Assembly (NCBI RefSeq): GCF_020360975.1
Contig: NW_025408672.1
Coordinates: forward strand, 744,001 to 808,000
From: Hirsutella rhossiliensis
Lineage: Eukaryota; Ascomycota; Sordariomycetes; Hypocreales; Ophiocordycipitaceae
Length of the DNA stretch: 64,000 nucleotides
Direction: 5' to 3'
The notes under the pieces are model-generated. The model was given only the letters and a program-made list of their open reading frames with translations. It was not told where the DNA came from and did no database searches. Each line of letters opens with the position of its first letter. Position 1 is the first letter of the stretch. This document shows, in pieces, positions 34,720-50,400 of the stretch. Position numbers and translations under genes: made by a program.

Positions 34720-35462
34720 ATGACGTTCAAGTTAATCGAGGTCGACCCTACTTCCGATTTCGACGAACTTATTGAGTGCGAGTGGGCTTCCTATGAAACG
34801 CCAAATCAAAACTTCTTCCGCCTCTATTGCCCCATTCATGGTACGGGTCCGACTGCCCGAGCAGATTCGCTCAGGGAATGCACAAGGCGCCGACTGGACT
34901 GGCACAAATCGGATCCCTCGAGCTACTGGCAAAAGGTCGTCAACAGCGAGTGCAAGATTGTGGGAGGCGCGTTGTGGAAAATTTGTCCGACATATACCCT
35001 CAAAAAAATCGATTCGCATTCCCAGGTCTCCTGGTACCCAGAGGGAGGACAGCGAGACTATGTCGCAGCAGCACTTGAGCGTATCCATGCAGTAAGAAAG
35101 AAGGTGGAGTCGAGGCCGCAGGTTTGTACGTATTCGCCACCAAAATCATCATGCCTGCTAGCAATCTAAGCCTCGCAACATTAGTTCTGACTACTATATT
35201 TACACATCCCGACTATCGACATCAGGGCGTGGCCGACTTAATGATGAACTGGGGCATTCAGAAGGCGGACCAGATGGGTGTGGAAATGTGGCTGAATGCG
35301 ACGGTATATGGGCTACCGCTCTACAAGAAACATGGGTTTACTGTTGTCGACGAAATCGACGCTTCTCCCATCGCGGATAACGCGAGTGACGAGTGGAGGA
35401 ACATGGCACGGCGTTCAGAACCCATGAACATGTGGCAAATGTGGAGACCAGTCGGTGGCTAG
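34720..35462 (+). CDS. GNAT-family N-acetyltransferase, 2 exons
   Basis: Probable acyl-CoA-dependent N-acetyltransferase, 227 residues. Exons 34,720-35,125 and 35,185-35,462; the 59-nt intron has donor GTACGT and acceptor TTAG and restores one frame (phase 1). The ATG lies in CACCTCGCCATGA, a good fungal context; an in-frame upstream ATG at 34,654 is less likely. The first half (ASYETPNQNFFRL, WYPEGGQRDY) matches the layout of fungal GNAT proteins with an N-terminal substrate-binding part. The acetyl-CoA site is THPDYRHQGVADLMMNWG with R147-x-x-G150-x-A152, followed by ADQMG and YKKHGF (motif B), all standard for the fold. The substrate is unknown. Base composition is normal, with no RIP. The gene is tail-to-tail with the CmcJ-like gene. 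Confidence 0.85.
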
Positions 35463-36264
35463 TACGGAGACGGCAAGAGTACGCGTCCGGCTTGGCACAA
35501 AGCATATCGCTATACCAGGTTCGTACCGCCGTCTTACTGACTGCCTTAGAAATTCTATGCTGGCGAACTTTGGCCCTTCCAGAGACACTCCAATTACATG
35601 TACACAAGTTGGTCATGGACCGTGTCACGTGCAGGATATGGCTATAAAGAGAGTAAGTTGAGTAACCTTCATATGTTTTCATGCACCAAGGCACCAAGGT
35701 CCTCTCATGTGCTCCCCGCACCAATTAGCTGCCTCCGACCCAGATAACTTCACTCATGTCCCCTCATAACCACGGTCCACCGGACCGTCTATTGACAGAC
35801 AATGGTTAATTGCCGTATATGATAATAGGGCATAATCCATGACTGTTACAAGGTACTTACCAGTTAGATTATCCTCCGTAGCCGTTTTGCTTGTCTCGTT
35901 CGCCGGCCAGACGAATCTCCACGTCTTCAGCTGCCGAGGCTTGCTTAGGCGCAGGCTCCTTGATAATAGCCTTCCACGGCTGCGCGCGTACTGGCGCGGG
36001 ATGAGTAGATTCCTTGTCCATTGAGGCAACTGGGCATATGCCCAAGTAAAAGATTTCCGGAATTTGGAGTCACAACCCAACTAGAGATGATCCAAGTGAA
36101 TTTACAGTTCATGAATGCAAGGGGTGTCCTCTCATTGAAATATACATTCTGGAGTACGAAGTAGCTATGCCCAGCATTCCGAATCGACGTCATAAAGGAC
36201 GGGGTTGAGCAAGCCATCAAATTAGAAATGCAGGTGGTGTGGTAGTCGCATGTAATACCCCGCC
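35463..36264. other. Convergent intergenic region, possible short ORF 35,869-36,021 (-)
   Basis: RIP-free DNA between two convergent genes. On the minus strand, 36,021-35,869 encodes a 50-residue hydrophilic peptide (starting MDKESTHPAPVR, ending KQNGYGG) and a GTAAGT donor-like site follows 8 bases after its stop (35,860). It could be the first exon of a decayed gene. I find no partner exon downstream towards 35,470 and recognise no family, so I do not call a gene. Confidence 0.25.
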
Positions 36265-37441
36265 TCACATCGGCGCATGCAGAACGCGCTCTATTCGTTG
36301 CCTTGGATGCCGGAGTTCTGCACCTTTCTTTGTAAAGATGATGAGTCTGACCTCCAAACTTTCCCGTGGCGGGGCAGTGGACGAGGCAAGGGGACTCTTG
36401 AAGGACCCATGAGCACAATCTGGTATTTACTAGCATCAGCACTTCGGACAGTAGACGCAGGATTTTTATACTCCAACAGACAGTTGATAGGTAGTGTTGG
36501 CGAAGCCCTTTCCGAATCAAAGCTCACGAAGATGGCGATTTCGTCAGGCGACATGTCGCTCAGCCAGTACCATCTCTGTCGGGCCGATGGTCGGACGTAG
36601 TATACCTCACCGACGTACTCGGGCGATACACGGTCAGCTGGGACGAGATCGTCTTCGACAAGGGTGCGTGCGTCGCAGAATACGAGCGGCGCGTCGCTGA
36701 TCTTGCGAAATAATGGCCGCCAGACACTATTAGGGAGTCAGACATGCCGAGCTATTAGCTGCAGGAAGGATGTGCGAGCTGCCGGACTTCATAATCCTCG
36801 CACGGTAACCGCCCGAGAGGTAAGTCTTTTGTTCGTCCTCGGTCAGGTGGCGCTTGATGCGATGGAAACCGCCTTCTCTCGTTTGATCTCGAAACCGGTC
36901 AGATGCTTCGTTTGAACATTGAACGAAAGGCCTAGCAGTTGCTCACCTATATGGATGGCTGTTACAGCAGGGGTAGGGAGAGCGAAGTCGTTGGACGTCT
37001 TCTGTTCAGCTGCCATGGGTGTATTGAGGCGTCTCTGACCAGGTGAAAATAGCATGAGTTACGGCAACAAGAACAGTGACAGGGAAAACCAACCCGAATG
37101 TCGTAGCATATGATTCGTTCTGCCTCGAACCAACGACGCATGAGCTCGACTGTTTCTCTCATATACGCCAAGTTGGCCTCCGCGGACTTATCGTACACAA
37201 CGCTTGAAGGCAGGGTTTTAAAAGTAAAGGAATGTGTATCAAGGGTAAATTCGCTTTCATGACCGCGCGCGTCGTGTATAAAAATGTTATGACAAGTTGC
37301 ATACTCCAAGTTGGTTGCTTCCTCGTTATCGAATCCCGGTCTCGGAGCCAAGTAGTAAGGTTTCTCTGTATTGTAGAGCTGAATATCCGCCAAGTATTCC
37401 AAGGTAATGGGAATTTCCCTCAAAGTTGGGTTGCAGGCCAT
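36265..37441 (-). CDS. CmcJ/AsaB-like hydroxylase-desaturase family protein, 5 exons
   Basis: Member of the fungal CmcJ-like family (annotated as cephem-methoxylase P8-like, GA4 desaturase-like or AsaB hydroxylase/desaturase), small oxidoreductase-like proteins of specialised-metabolite clusters. Exons on the minus strand: 37,441-37,094, 37,034-36,947, 36,887-36,788, 36,726-36,482, 36,419-36,265. Introns are 59, 59, 61 and 62 nt with CTGAC-like branch points; phases 0, 1, 2, 1 join into a 311-residue frame. Conserved landmarks: YNTEKPYYL (about 27-35), DARGHESEFTLD, ERIICYDIR at the first junction, DFALPTPA, HIDQT across the second junction, YLSGGYRARI, VWRPL, VFCDARTL, GEVYYVRP, WYWLSDMSPDE and the C-terminal APPRESLEVRLIIF. 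These follow the family order, so the model is firm; the last intron (donor GTCTGT) is the least certain. The reaction and substrate are unknown. Confidence 0.88.
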
Positions 37442-38029
37442 GGCTGTCGCACTGGATTCTCCTCTCGTTGAAGCTAGCGATGAAGATCACGTCCGTCAAA
37501 GGTAGATGGTACTGGCGGAGGAAGAAGCGGGAACTTTGGTTGATATAACTTGTATAAAACAGGTAGAAATGTGTTGTGTGGCACGATTTCGTATACAAAG
37601 TACAAAGTATTCAAATTTACCGTACTGTTCGCACCTGTGACCGCTCTGTCTGGTGGGTGGTTGGCCTGCTTGTTCTCGTCCATAGAAGCATGGGCTGCAC
37701 TGCCTCGCAGCTGTTCACTCACTCAGATACCCACTAACCCGCTCACCAAAGCATAGAACTCAGCTCGAAGGCAACATGATGTAATTACTGCACCCCGATT
37801 TGAATTTGCTCACCACGGAAGCCGCTCAGCGCTTGGGTCGCGTTGGGCATCGGGGGTGCCATGGCCAACTCACGAATACTGCGTCTGCTGGCGTATTTCT
37901 ACTCCGCGCTCCGCCCTCGACGGCAGTGAAACATGCAGAATAGCTGCATTAACTTATATGAATTAATGTGGCTATTACTGGTCCTTCTGTCAAGCAGATA
38001 TTGACACGCAATGGTATTGTACAGTTTTG
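37442..38029. promoter_or_regulatory. Upstream region of the CmcJ-like gene
   Basis: Non-coding, RIP-free, left part of the 1.49-kb divergent intergenic space. A near-palindrome CATTAA-N10-TTAATG lies at 37,947-37,968. No other feature was identified. Whether it serves both genes is not known. Confidence 0.35.
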
Positions 38030-38640
38030 GAAGGAGATTGACGGGCCAGCAGCTCAGCTCTCCCAGGCGCCGCTGTCACCTCGTCCATGCCATCAGAACA
38101 TCATCATTTATCCCTGCTCCCCGAAGCATAACGCCAAGGTTGTACAAAGTACCAAATGCCTGGTTGTTAGCCTCGGCCGCCGTGGGGACTAGCCTTAGGC
38201 GGTGTCGAGTGCCTACTTTTTGGCAGTTAAAGGGGTGTCGGTCATTTTCTCACCTCCCACACGAGCATTCGATCCGGGCCTCTTCGTGGTCGAATCTTTC
38301 ATGGTAGTCAGCGAAGCCCCCGTGCCCGCTCCTTACGGCGAGCACGTAATAGTGAAGGTGTTGTCGTTCGGGGTGCAGCTCCGGGGGGTACCCGAGCAAG
38401 GCTCGAGCTCTAGGGTCTTGTAGCTGCTCGGGGCCGCCGCGGCCCACCAGTCCTGGAAATTGCGCCTGGCTGCAGCCTTTTGCCTGTCTCTCATACGTCG
38501 GGGGTCTTTCCGGGCCCTCAGCCCGGCTGCCCTCCTTTGTAAGTCTCAGAGAGCGACCGCGGGCGCTGGTTCTCGTCACGTCAGCCGTGTTTGTCGAGTG
38601 GGCCACATTGTCGTTCGTGCTGTCATGCTGGTCATTAATC
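38030..38640 (-). pseudogene. Tad-type LINE pol fragment (3' end), un-RIPped, frameshifted
   Basis: The minus strand carries the end of a LINE polyprotein in three frames: RQKAAARRNFQDWW and SYKTLELE (about 38,510-38,420), then VLAVRSGHGGFADYHERF and HEEARIECSCGR (about 38,350-38,250), then NCQKVGTRHRLRL (about 38,230-38,180). The SGHGxFAxYHxRF...CxCG signature is typical of the RNase H/zinc-binding tail of fungal LINE proteins. At least two frameshifts and a stop show it is dead. CA and TG are normal here, unlike the large LINE copies. It may belong to a different LINE family and is probably below the length that triggers RIP. Confidence 0.72.
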
Positions 38641-41919
<3,279 letters not shown>

Positions 41920-41927
41920 TGCGAAGG

Positions 41928-41965
41928 GTTATGCCTTGAGGAGCGTGCCTTTTATGCCTTGAGGA
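41928..41965. repeat. Short direct repeat downstream of the FAD monooxygenase
   Basis: TTATGCCTTGAGGA occurs twice, at about 41,929 and 41,952, with similar flanks (AGCG / ACGA). It may be part of the 3' untranslated region or terminator. Confidence 0.6.
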
Positions 41966-42540
41966 ACGAAGTTCCGAGAGGATATTAATTATTTATATAT
42001 TATTTTACGCTTCCCTAAGATCACACAATTTCATTATAAAGAGAACCATACCTTATAGCTTTCCTTCGCCTCGCACCCTCTAGATTATTATTACTCCCTT
42101 TCTATCTAAGTAATCCTTCCTAAATGCTACGGTTAATAATAGATACGAATAGGTAGCTCTTACTAGCCTTGCCTAGCTACTTTTAAAAATAAGGCTCGTA
42201 GTATAGACTACTATTAGGCAATAACTATTAATTAGGTAAGGGATGCCTATATAAATAAGGTCTAAGTAGCTATATATATATATCTATATAAGGATAACCT
42301 ATTACGATATATAAGGCTAAGGGAAGTTATAATTTAGTATTAAGATATTATAAATATTAAGGTAAGGCTATATTAATAGCTATATTAAGGTTTAGAAGAG
42401 GTATCTATATATTTAAATACTCCTTAAAGCCTTAAATAACTAGAAAGGAGTATATATAATTATTATATCTATTTATTATACTTAATTACTTTAATATAAT
42501 ACCTATTTAAGAGCGTATTAGCCTTAGGACGAGGGCGGGA
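41966..42540. other. AT-rich RIPped stretch without a gene
   Basis: Composition changes abruptly to TA-rich DNA at about 41,980. I see no open frame or paired repeats. Confidence 0.5.
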
Positions 42541-44205
42541 TAGGGGGCGACCTAATAGTAGTTAACGAAGTAAGCGACCGCTAAACAATTTTTTTTTTAT
42601 CGTAGTAGGAATATAGTAATATAATAGGCCTAGGACTAAACTAGGGCGATTTCGAGCTAATTACTAAGAATAAAGTAAAGGCTAGTATTATTAAATATAT
42701 ATAAAGAGTCGCCTATAACTTTATCTAAAAGATTATATAAAGGCTCTTAGCTACTAAAGTAAGGGCGGCGCCGTTACTAAGCCCGACCTTAAGTAATATT
42801 AAGTCCGTTATTATAAACGTAGTCTTAAAGGCCCTTAAGTAAGGCCTTCTTTTTTAGCTAACGCCTTAGCCCTAGACCTAAGCCGCTATAGTAGCGGCCC
42901 TAAGTAGGGAACGTATAGTCATAGAAAACTTACTCTTAAACTAATATAAGTAGTAGCTTATAGTCTAGTAAGACATAATCGAAGCCTCCCTTAAATAGTA
43001 TAGACTAAAATAAATAGTATAGGTAGTTAACTAATACCTTTAAGGTAAAGGAGAAGTAGTAGCGGTATAGAGACTCCTAATTAAGGATATAACTATTATC
43101 TTTTAAGAGAACGCTGCGCCTTAAAGAAGTAACTAAGCTTAGCTCTAATTAGCGTTTAGAGTAAAAGCTACCTTTATAAGTAAGGGCCTTATAGTTATCG
43201 TTAAAGGGGTCTTAGTAAGGGCGCTAAAGAAAAGAGGAAAAGAGGTACTAAAGAAGGAAATTATAAGGGCTAACGGCGTTTCTATTATCTAGCTATATAT
43301 AAAGAAACCCTATATTAAACGTATACCTAAGACGGCCCTTATCTTAACTATAAAAAGTATAGAAGAGGTAAATCGACTCTATAATAAGGGTATAGTAATC
43401 TAGTTAAAGATCTTTAATATAGAACTATATAAAAATATAATATAGCCTTATTAGTACTTTAAGTACTACTAAATTAAATATATTACTAAGTACTATAATA
43501 TAAAGGCAATATATAGCTAATATAGAGTATTAGCGTATAAGGAAGGTAAAGATATATATTAATCGAAGACTAAGGAGATCCTTATTTAGTATACGCTCTA
43601 TTAAAGTATATACCTAGCATAGAGCTATACTTATTTAAAACTATAGAAGGTATAAGATAGCGCTTAGGGCGCCTATCTAGCGAGGCCTAAGAGTTTATAA
43701 GAGCGCTAAGTAGTAGAGGCAAGGCCTTAGGCCGAGGGAGGGGCGGAGGCTATACTAGCTAAGAGGCCGGTAAAGAGGTAGAGAGCTATAACTATAGCCT
43801 TAGAAAAAGAGAAGGATAAGGAGAAGAGGCTAAGGTAGCCGTTTAAGCTTAAGAGAGCTAAGGCTATACTAAGGTAAAAATAACTTAAGATATACTCTTT
43901 TAAGGAAATCCGTTAGCGAGCCTAAGCAATAGTAACTAATACTTTTAGCCTAGCTAAGAAGGAGGACCTCTAGGAGAACTACTAGCGCGCTTAGCCCGAT
44001 CCTTAATTAGCTTATATCTACTACTAAAAAGGTAAGTATAATTAGTCTAAGATAAAGTTTAAGGACACGGTAGGACGCTACGCTATTTAGTAAGATAATC
44101 TACCTTACTAGTCGTTAAGTACTAGGTTAAATATAAACCTAAAAAGGATATAAGGCGGGCGGCTAGTTTTTACCTAAGCGAAATAAGCTATAGTTTCTAG
44201 CCGCT
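42541..44205 (+). pseudogene. LINE ORF1 relic (CCHC zinc-knuckle protein)
   Basis: A plus-strand frame with TAA/TAG breaks reads as a LINE ORF1. The segment at about 43,320-43,500 has the usual order: KTALILTIKSIEEVNRLYNKG, then an aromatic block, and then zinc-knuckle spacing in which Cys appears as Tyr (YFKYY...KYYNIKA). A Lys/Arg/Glu-rich, coiled-coil-like tail follows (43,720-43,900). A T-run at 42,587-42,596 precedes it. The order CCHC-box then basic tail is typical of Tad/I LINEs. It abuts a Gypsy fragment at 44,206, so ORF2 is missing. Confidence 0.6.
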
Positions 44206-46122
44206 AAGAATCCCTTATAAGGCTTACTACTATACCCTACTAGCTTAGGTAACCTATAATACTAAAGTTATAAATAAGCTAAACTAGCTTCCCTTAAAGC
44301 TTATTTTATTTATCTAGCTTTAGTAGTCTATCTTTCTCCTTAGCTTTTATAGTATATAGTATACTTAGTACTTATAGTCTCCCCCGCTAATATAGATGCC
44401 TTTATAGGTCGATATAATAGTTAGCTACCTATATCTTTAGCTTTAGCTTTAGATCTAAGCGTTAAGCGCTAGACTTAATAGCGCGGCGTATACTTTTATA
44501 AGTACGATCTAAAGATAATATCCTATCTTATAAGCGTTAAAGGACCTTATCTTAGAATACCCTTACTACGCGCGCTTTTAGGCCGATCTATCCCTCTTCC
44601 TTAGACTAAGGTAAGGGTATAAGGGGGTACTTATTTACTAGTACCTTACCTTCCGTTATTAAGAAAGCTCTTATATAAGTCTATAAAGCTTCTTATAAGA
44701 TAAGCTATAGATCTCGCGCCTTAATATCTACTCTTATTAGCTAGTTTTAATCCCTTTAAGAAAGCACGTTTAGTATTATAAAGTCCTACCCTAGCTAGTA
44801 CTTAATCGTAAAGTTAAAGTATAAGAAGTATTCCGCTTAGTAGGCTTACCGCTTTAAGAGGTACTAGTAGGTTATAAAGTACTTAAGGTTCTTATAGTTT
44901 ATTAGAACCTTAAAGCTCTTATAGCTTTATAGCTTTACTTACTATTACTTAAAGTAGCTAATAATCGCTAATATCTCTTTATTATAAATAGTATAATTCC
45001 GCTCTACTAGGGTTAGCTTATAAGAGTAGAACGCTATTAGTTACTTTTACCCTTTTACTTCTTAAGAAAGCGTCCCTTTAAGCGCCTAGCCGCTATAATC
45101 TACTTTAACTATTATATACTTATTAAAGTCCTACTAAAGTAATACTAAGGCTTATAAGAATAGGTTCTTAAGTATATAAAACGCTCCCTCTTATATAGGC
45201 CCTTAATAAAAGGCGGTCCTCTTCTTAGTAATCTTATTTAAAGGTATTATAATATAAGAGAAGCCCTTAATAAATATCCTATAATAGTTTATAAACCTAA
45301 GGAAGCTTTATATGCTTATCTATATAGTTAGTACTACTTAGTCCTAGATTACTTAGATCTTTATAAGGTTTACTTATATTCCTATACTAGTATAAATAAT
45401 AAAGCTAAGGTACTTTACCTTCTTAACCTTAAACTTATACTTATTTAAGTTAAGGTAGAGCTTATAAAGCTAAAGGCGCTTTAGGACCCTTTATACTTTT
45501 TATATATAATCCTTATAGGAGCTACTTATATAGAAAAGGATATTATCTATATATATAAAGGTAAACTTATTAAGGAAGTTCTTAAGTATATTATTAATAT
45601 AATACTAGAAGGTAGTAAGCGTACCTAAGAGGCTAAAGGGTATTATAAGCTACTTAAATAAGCTATAGTATATATTAAACGCTGTTTTTTACTTATTTCC
45701 CTATACGATCTATACCTTATAAAACGCTTACTTTATATCTAGCTTTATAAACTACTTTACTTTTAAGATATTATAAAGTATATTTAAGATTAAGGGTAAA
45801 GGGTAGCGGTCTAGCCTTATAATTATATTTAAAGCCCTATAGTTATAATAGAACTATATCCCGCCTCCTAGCTTATATATAAATAGGACTAGCGCCCTTA
45901 CTTTAAAGCTACTTACTTAAATAAAACCCTTATTTAAGAGGTCCCTTAGTATCTTCTTTAGTATTAATAGCTCTATATATAATATACTATATAGCAGCCT
46001 AAATAGTATAGGTAGTTCCTACCCTTTTTTATTAGTATAAAGTATAACCCTATAGTCTACCTTTAGCTTATATAAGTTAAGCTTATTTACTTCCTAAGAC
46101 TTAAATAGTAATAAAAGGTTAT
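44206..46122 (-). mobile_element. Gypsy A-type pol fragment
   Basis: It aligns along its length with 12,208-14,115 (integrase, RNase H and RT part of Gypsy A) on the minus strand; the RT core with YIDN lies at about 45,540-45,570. It has no LTRs. The left junction is with LINE ORF1; at the right it is cut by LTR E2 after GGTTAT. Confidence 0.85.
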
Positions 46123-46820
46123 TATTAAGAGGTATAAGTAATAGGTATAGGATCGGGTAATTAATAACGGAAGCGTAAAGGGCGGTTAAGGGAGTATAGG
46201 GTAGGATTTCGTCCGGAATTTATAACGAGTATATAAGGGGCTAAATAATATATTAAAAGAATAGCGTTATAAAAGATACTTATAAACTTACTTATTCTAA
46301 CTCCTACTCCTAGGGAAATCCTTTATCTTTTATAGACTATTACTCGCTTACTAGTAAACTAATTAGTAAATATTTTAATATATTCTATAGTGCTTAAAAA
46401 GTTCTATCTATAGTAGGTCCTCCGGACTTAGTAGGTAGTCTAATTATAGCGTAATAGTTAATATAAGACTATAGGTTCTAGTATAAGTAGTAGATTTAAC
46501 TAGAATATTCTATACCCTACCTATTCTTATATCGCGGATATCTTTAGAACCGCTAAGCTAAAATAAGTAATAGGGTATCCGTTCTACTCGTAATTAACTT
46601 ATGCATTTTATATATATTCCTATTTATTAGGATAGGCTTATCTCGACCCGCGTTTCTTAAAGGAAGCTATAATTATCTAGTAAAGGTCTTTTTATCTTTA
46701 AGGGTTATTCCCTTAAACTATATTATAGAGCCTCTTTTAACTAGCCTATTCTATAGAGCCTACTTATGCTTATTATTTCTTTATAATAGTAAAATAGGAA
46801 TATAGGGGTATATTTTTATA
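46123..46820 (-). repeat. LTR E2 (3' LTR of Copia F)
   Basis: 698 bp, starting TATTAAGAGG and ending TTTTATA, homologous to solo LTR E1. Flanks do not form a TSD (GGTTAT left, GCCTC right), which is expected if it is the terminal LTR of a longer element extending to the right. Confidence 0.8.
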
Positions 46821-46910
46821 GCCTCTCTAAAAAGTACTAGGTAAATAATACTCTTTACTAATTATTTCTTTTATAGTAGAATTATCCTTATTAAAAATAA
46901 GGTGTATAAT
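46821..46910 (-). mobile_element. Copia F, 3' interior segment
   Basis: A short interior stretch of Copia F between its LTR and the insertion point of C2; the last five bases ATAAT are the TSD of C2. Copia F resumes at 60,570. Confidence 0.6.
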
Positions 46911-47404
46911 TATTACGAAGCGTAGCTTAATTTTATAGTTCTTAGAGATATCCCTTAGTACGAGGGACTTAGGAAGCTAAAAAACCGGTTTTAAAGAAGG
47001 AGCTAAAAGGAGGTATAAAGAAAAAGGTAAGGGTAAGAGGGGTAAGAGGGGTAAGAGGGGAAGTAGAAGTAGCGATAGCTTCCTATAACGGTAGCGAGAG
47101 ATAAGACGGATATACTAGTAATAGCTAGAATAAAGAGGAAAAACTAGTAAAAAGCTCGGTAGTTAAGAAGATATTAAAGGCCTCTTTAAGTAGGATCTTC
47201 TTTATTAATTAAGATACTTAATATATATAAAGAGGGGCGTTAGATAAAAGAAAGAAGGATAATTAAGGTAATATAATAATTACTCCCTTACTATAATTAC
47301 TACCCCTATAAGAATTAAATATCTCTGCCCTACCTATCCGACCCCTTACTTTTAAATTTACCTTTATATATTTTTATATACTTCTTATATCTCTCTTTTT
47401 AAGA
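46911..47404 (+). repeat. 5' LTR of Copia C2
   Basis: 494 bp, longer than in C1 because the purine unit GGGTAAGAGG is present about three times near 47,030-47,060. Confidence 0.88.
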
Positions 47405-50400
47405 GTTATAAGCCTAGGAGGAATAGAATTCCTATACCTTCTAGCTACTATAAAAAGCACCTTTCTTATATCTTTTATAGCTTCCTTTTACCCCTCTTAC
47501 TAAGAAAAGCCGATTTTTAACTAACTTCTCTACCCCCTCTCCTATAATAATATTAAAAAACGATTCCTTTACCGCCCCTATAGTCTATAAGATAATTCTT
47601 ATAGAGCCCTAAGATTAGGATAAGTAGGTAAAGGAACTATAGGCTCGTATAGATAGAACTATCTATAATTTAGTCTTCTTTAATAAGTAAGACCCTCTTA
47701 AGCCCCCTTTTTATCCTAGGGCAACGGAATTTATAAAGGGAGCTTCTCTCTTCTCTAAGCTAACCTCTATATAGTAGAGAGCTTTTTCTACTACCTTAGG
47801 TAACTACGAGAGTTAACGTAAGGAATACCTTTATAAGATAAAGCTACTAACTACTATATATATAGCGATAATAGAATCCGTTAGTACCGTAAAGCTAATC
47901 TCTCTTTAAAAGGAAGAGACCCTTAAGTAGTAGCTTTTAAAGCTTAAGACCTTAATAGCTCCCTTAAAGGGCTATATAACTAACCGTATTAAGAAAACCT
48001 ATACGGTATACCTAGGAGCCTTTTCTACTAGGAACCTACTAGCTTTTTTATAGCTAGCTAAGTAAGAAGAAATCCTTAAGGAAGCTAACTAATACTTCCT
48101 AATAAAAGCTCTTTCCGGCTAGTAGCTATAGGATATATCTCTACTAATAAAGACTATTAGTAATAGTTACTTAACTATCTTTTAAGAAGCTAGCTAGGAA
48201 CTAAATAAAGAAGCTACTAGAATATAATAATAAGTAGTCTTATTCCTTTAAGGCTAGTACTTAACCTAGATAGCTCGACCTACTACCCCTATAGCTACTA
48301 TAGCCCTTATTACTACGGCCCCCGCTACTACTACTACTACCCCTTTAGCTCCTCCTCCCTTAAGAGCCTTAACCCTATCTTTAACGGCTGCCTTAGTCCT
48401 AGCCCTAGCTCTGCCTTTTACTCTAGGCCCGGCCCTAGCCCCGTTAGTCCGTCCGGCCTAACTAGTCCCTTAATAGACCTTTTAGTCCGTTAGTCGAAAA
48501 ATTAAAGAACTAGTCGAAATCGAACCTCTTCGTTAAAATTAGTAATAAGGGTTAAAAAGGGGGGGTTTTTAAGTAGACCTTCTAAATTAAGATAAGGATT
48601 CCTTAAAGAAATAAAAGACTAAACGAAATAGCTGCCTAGCCTATAAATCCCTAGGCTATCGGTTATTATAATACTAGTAGGCCTTTAAGAAAAACCGACC
48701 TAAAGGATTTAACCCTTTAAAGAGGCTATAATAAACGATATAATAGTCTCTTAAGGAGGACCCCTCGTTATAAAAGAAGATAGACGAGATTTAGGTTACT
48801 AAGAAATAGTAACTAATAACGCCGCTACCCTTATTCGAGCTATATATTTAAGGAAAAAATCGTTAGTATAGTAAATCCGGCCTTTATCTTCCTTATAGAT
48901 TAATAAGGCTAAGACTAACTATTAAAGTCCTTCGATTATCCCCTACGAAAATTAGCTATCCTTGACTTTAGTACTTCCCTTAATATATATAATACCCTCT
49001 TATAATTTCGGACCTTTAAGAAAGTATAAAAGGAATACCTTATTACTAAGGAATTAACTATATAGATAGAGGGATATAAAAAGGTGAATTTTATAATAAA
49101 ATTACCTAATAGATTTATACGAATTCTTTAACGAAAAAGGGTAGCTTTTTACCCTTAATTTTAATAAACCTAATTTCCTTCCGCTTTCTTTAAGAAGAAG
49201 GAATCTTCTAAGATATAACTTCTAAGCCTATAAGGCTAGTCTAGTAGAATTAAACGATTAAGCTTATCGAGGAGAAATTTAATTAATTTATTCTTAAATT
49301 CCGACCTATCCTTAAGAAGGAATCTCTTAAGAAGTTAGCTTTCCTTACTAAGAGGAATAGGTCTACTATAAAAGACCCTCTTTTAGTAGCCTAAGGAGAC
49401 GGTCTTCTTTATTACGTATAACTTAGTTACCTAGGCCCCCTAGCTTTATATAAGCTAGGCTAATAATAAGGCGTATAAATAAGGGGCTTAAAGACCGTTA
49501 AATGCGAATACTATAGCTAAGGAAAGACTAAGAGAGGAATTTCTAGACGAATACCTTTATAGCCGGACTAGCTATATAAGGAAATTTAAGTCGACTAGAC
49601 TAACGTTTCTAGGGACTAAGAAAGCTTTATTAAGGTAATGTTTTTTATAAACGCTTTTTTAGGGATAGTTTTCCTTTATTTCTTATAGACCTACCTAAGT
49701 AAGTATAACTAGTCTACCTTCTAGGACTTTATTAACTAAATAAAATCCTACTCTAGCTATAAGGTAAAGAAGATTCGGTTTAATAAAGAGCTATTTATAA
49801 AGGATATCTTAAATTAGCTTTTAAAAAGAGGCATTTTACCCCTCCTATTAGCACTAAATACCTAGGCCTAATATAAAAGGGTAGAAAGATTAAAGGTTAC
49901 TATAATAGAAAGGGCCTATATAATAAGACTTACTATAAGGCTTCCCTATAACCTTTAAGGGGAAGTCGTTAAGACTGCCTATTACCTTTAAAACTAGACC
50001 TTAAGGGACCTAAGGGGCCTAAGGGACTATAGGGACCTAGAGACCCTTTTTAAGACCTAAGGAATAGACTAGAAATCCCCCCTTAAGCTCTTTACGAAGA
50101 AAAGGGCCTCGCTAGCCTACCTTTATACCTATAGCTATAAGGTATATACTATAAATACCGATATATAGCTAAAAAGGAAGAAGAAGAGAAATCTTAATCC
50201 TAGAACTTTTATTAGTTACCTCGTTAGTTATAATTCTACGAATATCTTTCGGATCTAGATTCCTCTTTTATAAAAGGTTATTTTAACTAAGGATATAATT
50301 TTCGATAAATCTAGCTTCTTTTATAGAAAGAGGGATTAATAGCACCTCTTACTCTTATAACGTTAGTAAATTTAAAAGATCTAAATCCCCCCTTCTTAAT

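Noticed and set aside
35338..36080. Open frames of 61-128 codons on both strands between the GNAT and CmcJ-like genes
   Set aside because: They lack family features, conflict with one another, and partly overlap the GNAT end.
36277..36600. 107-codon plus-strand frame
   Set aside because: It is antisense to exons 4-5 of the CmcJ-like gene, whose spliced frame shows family motifs.
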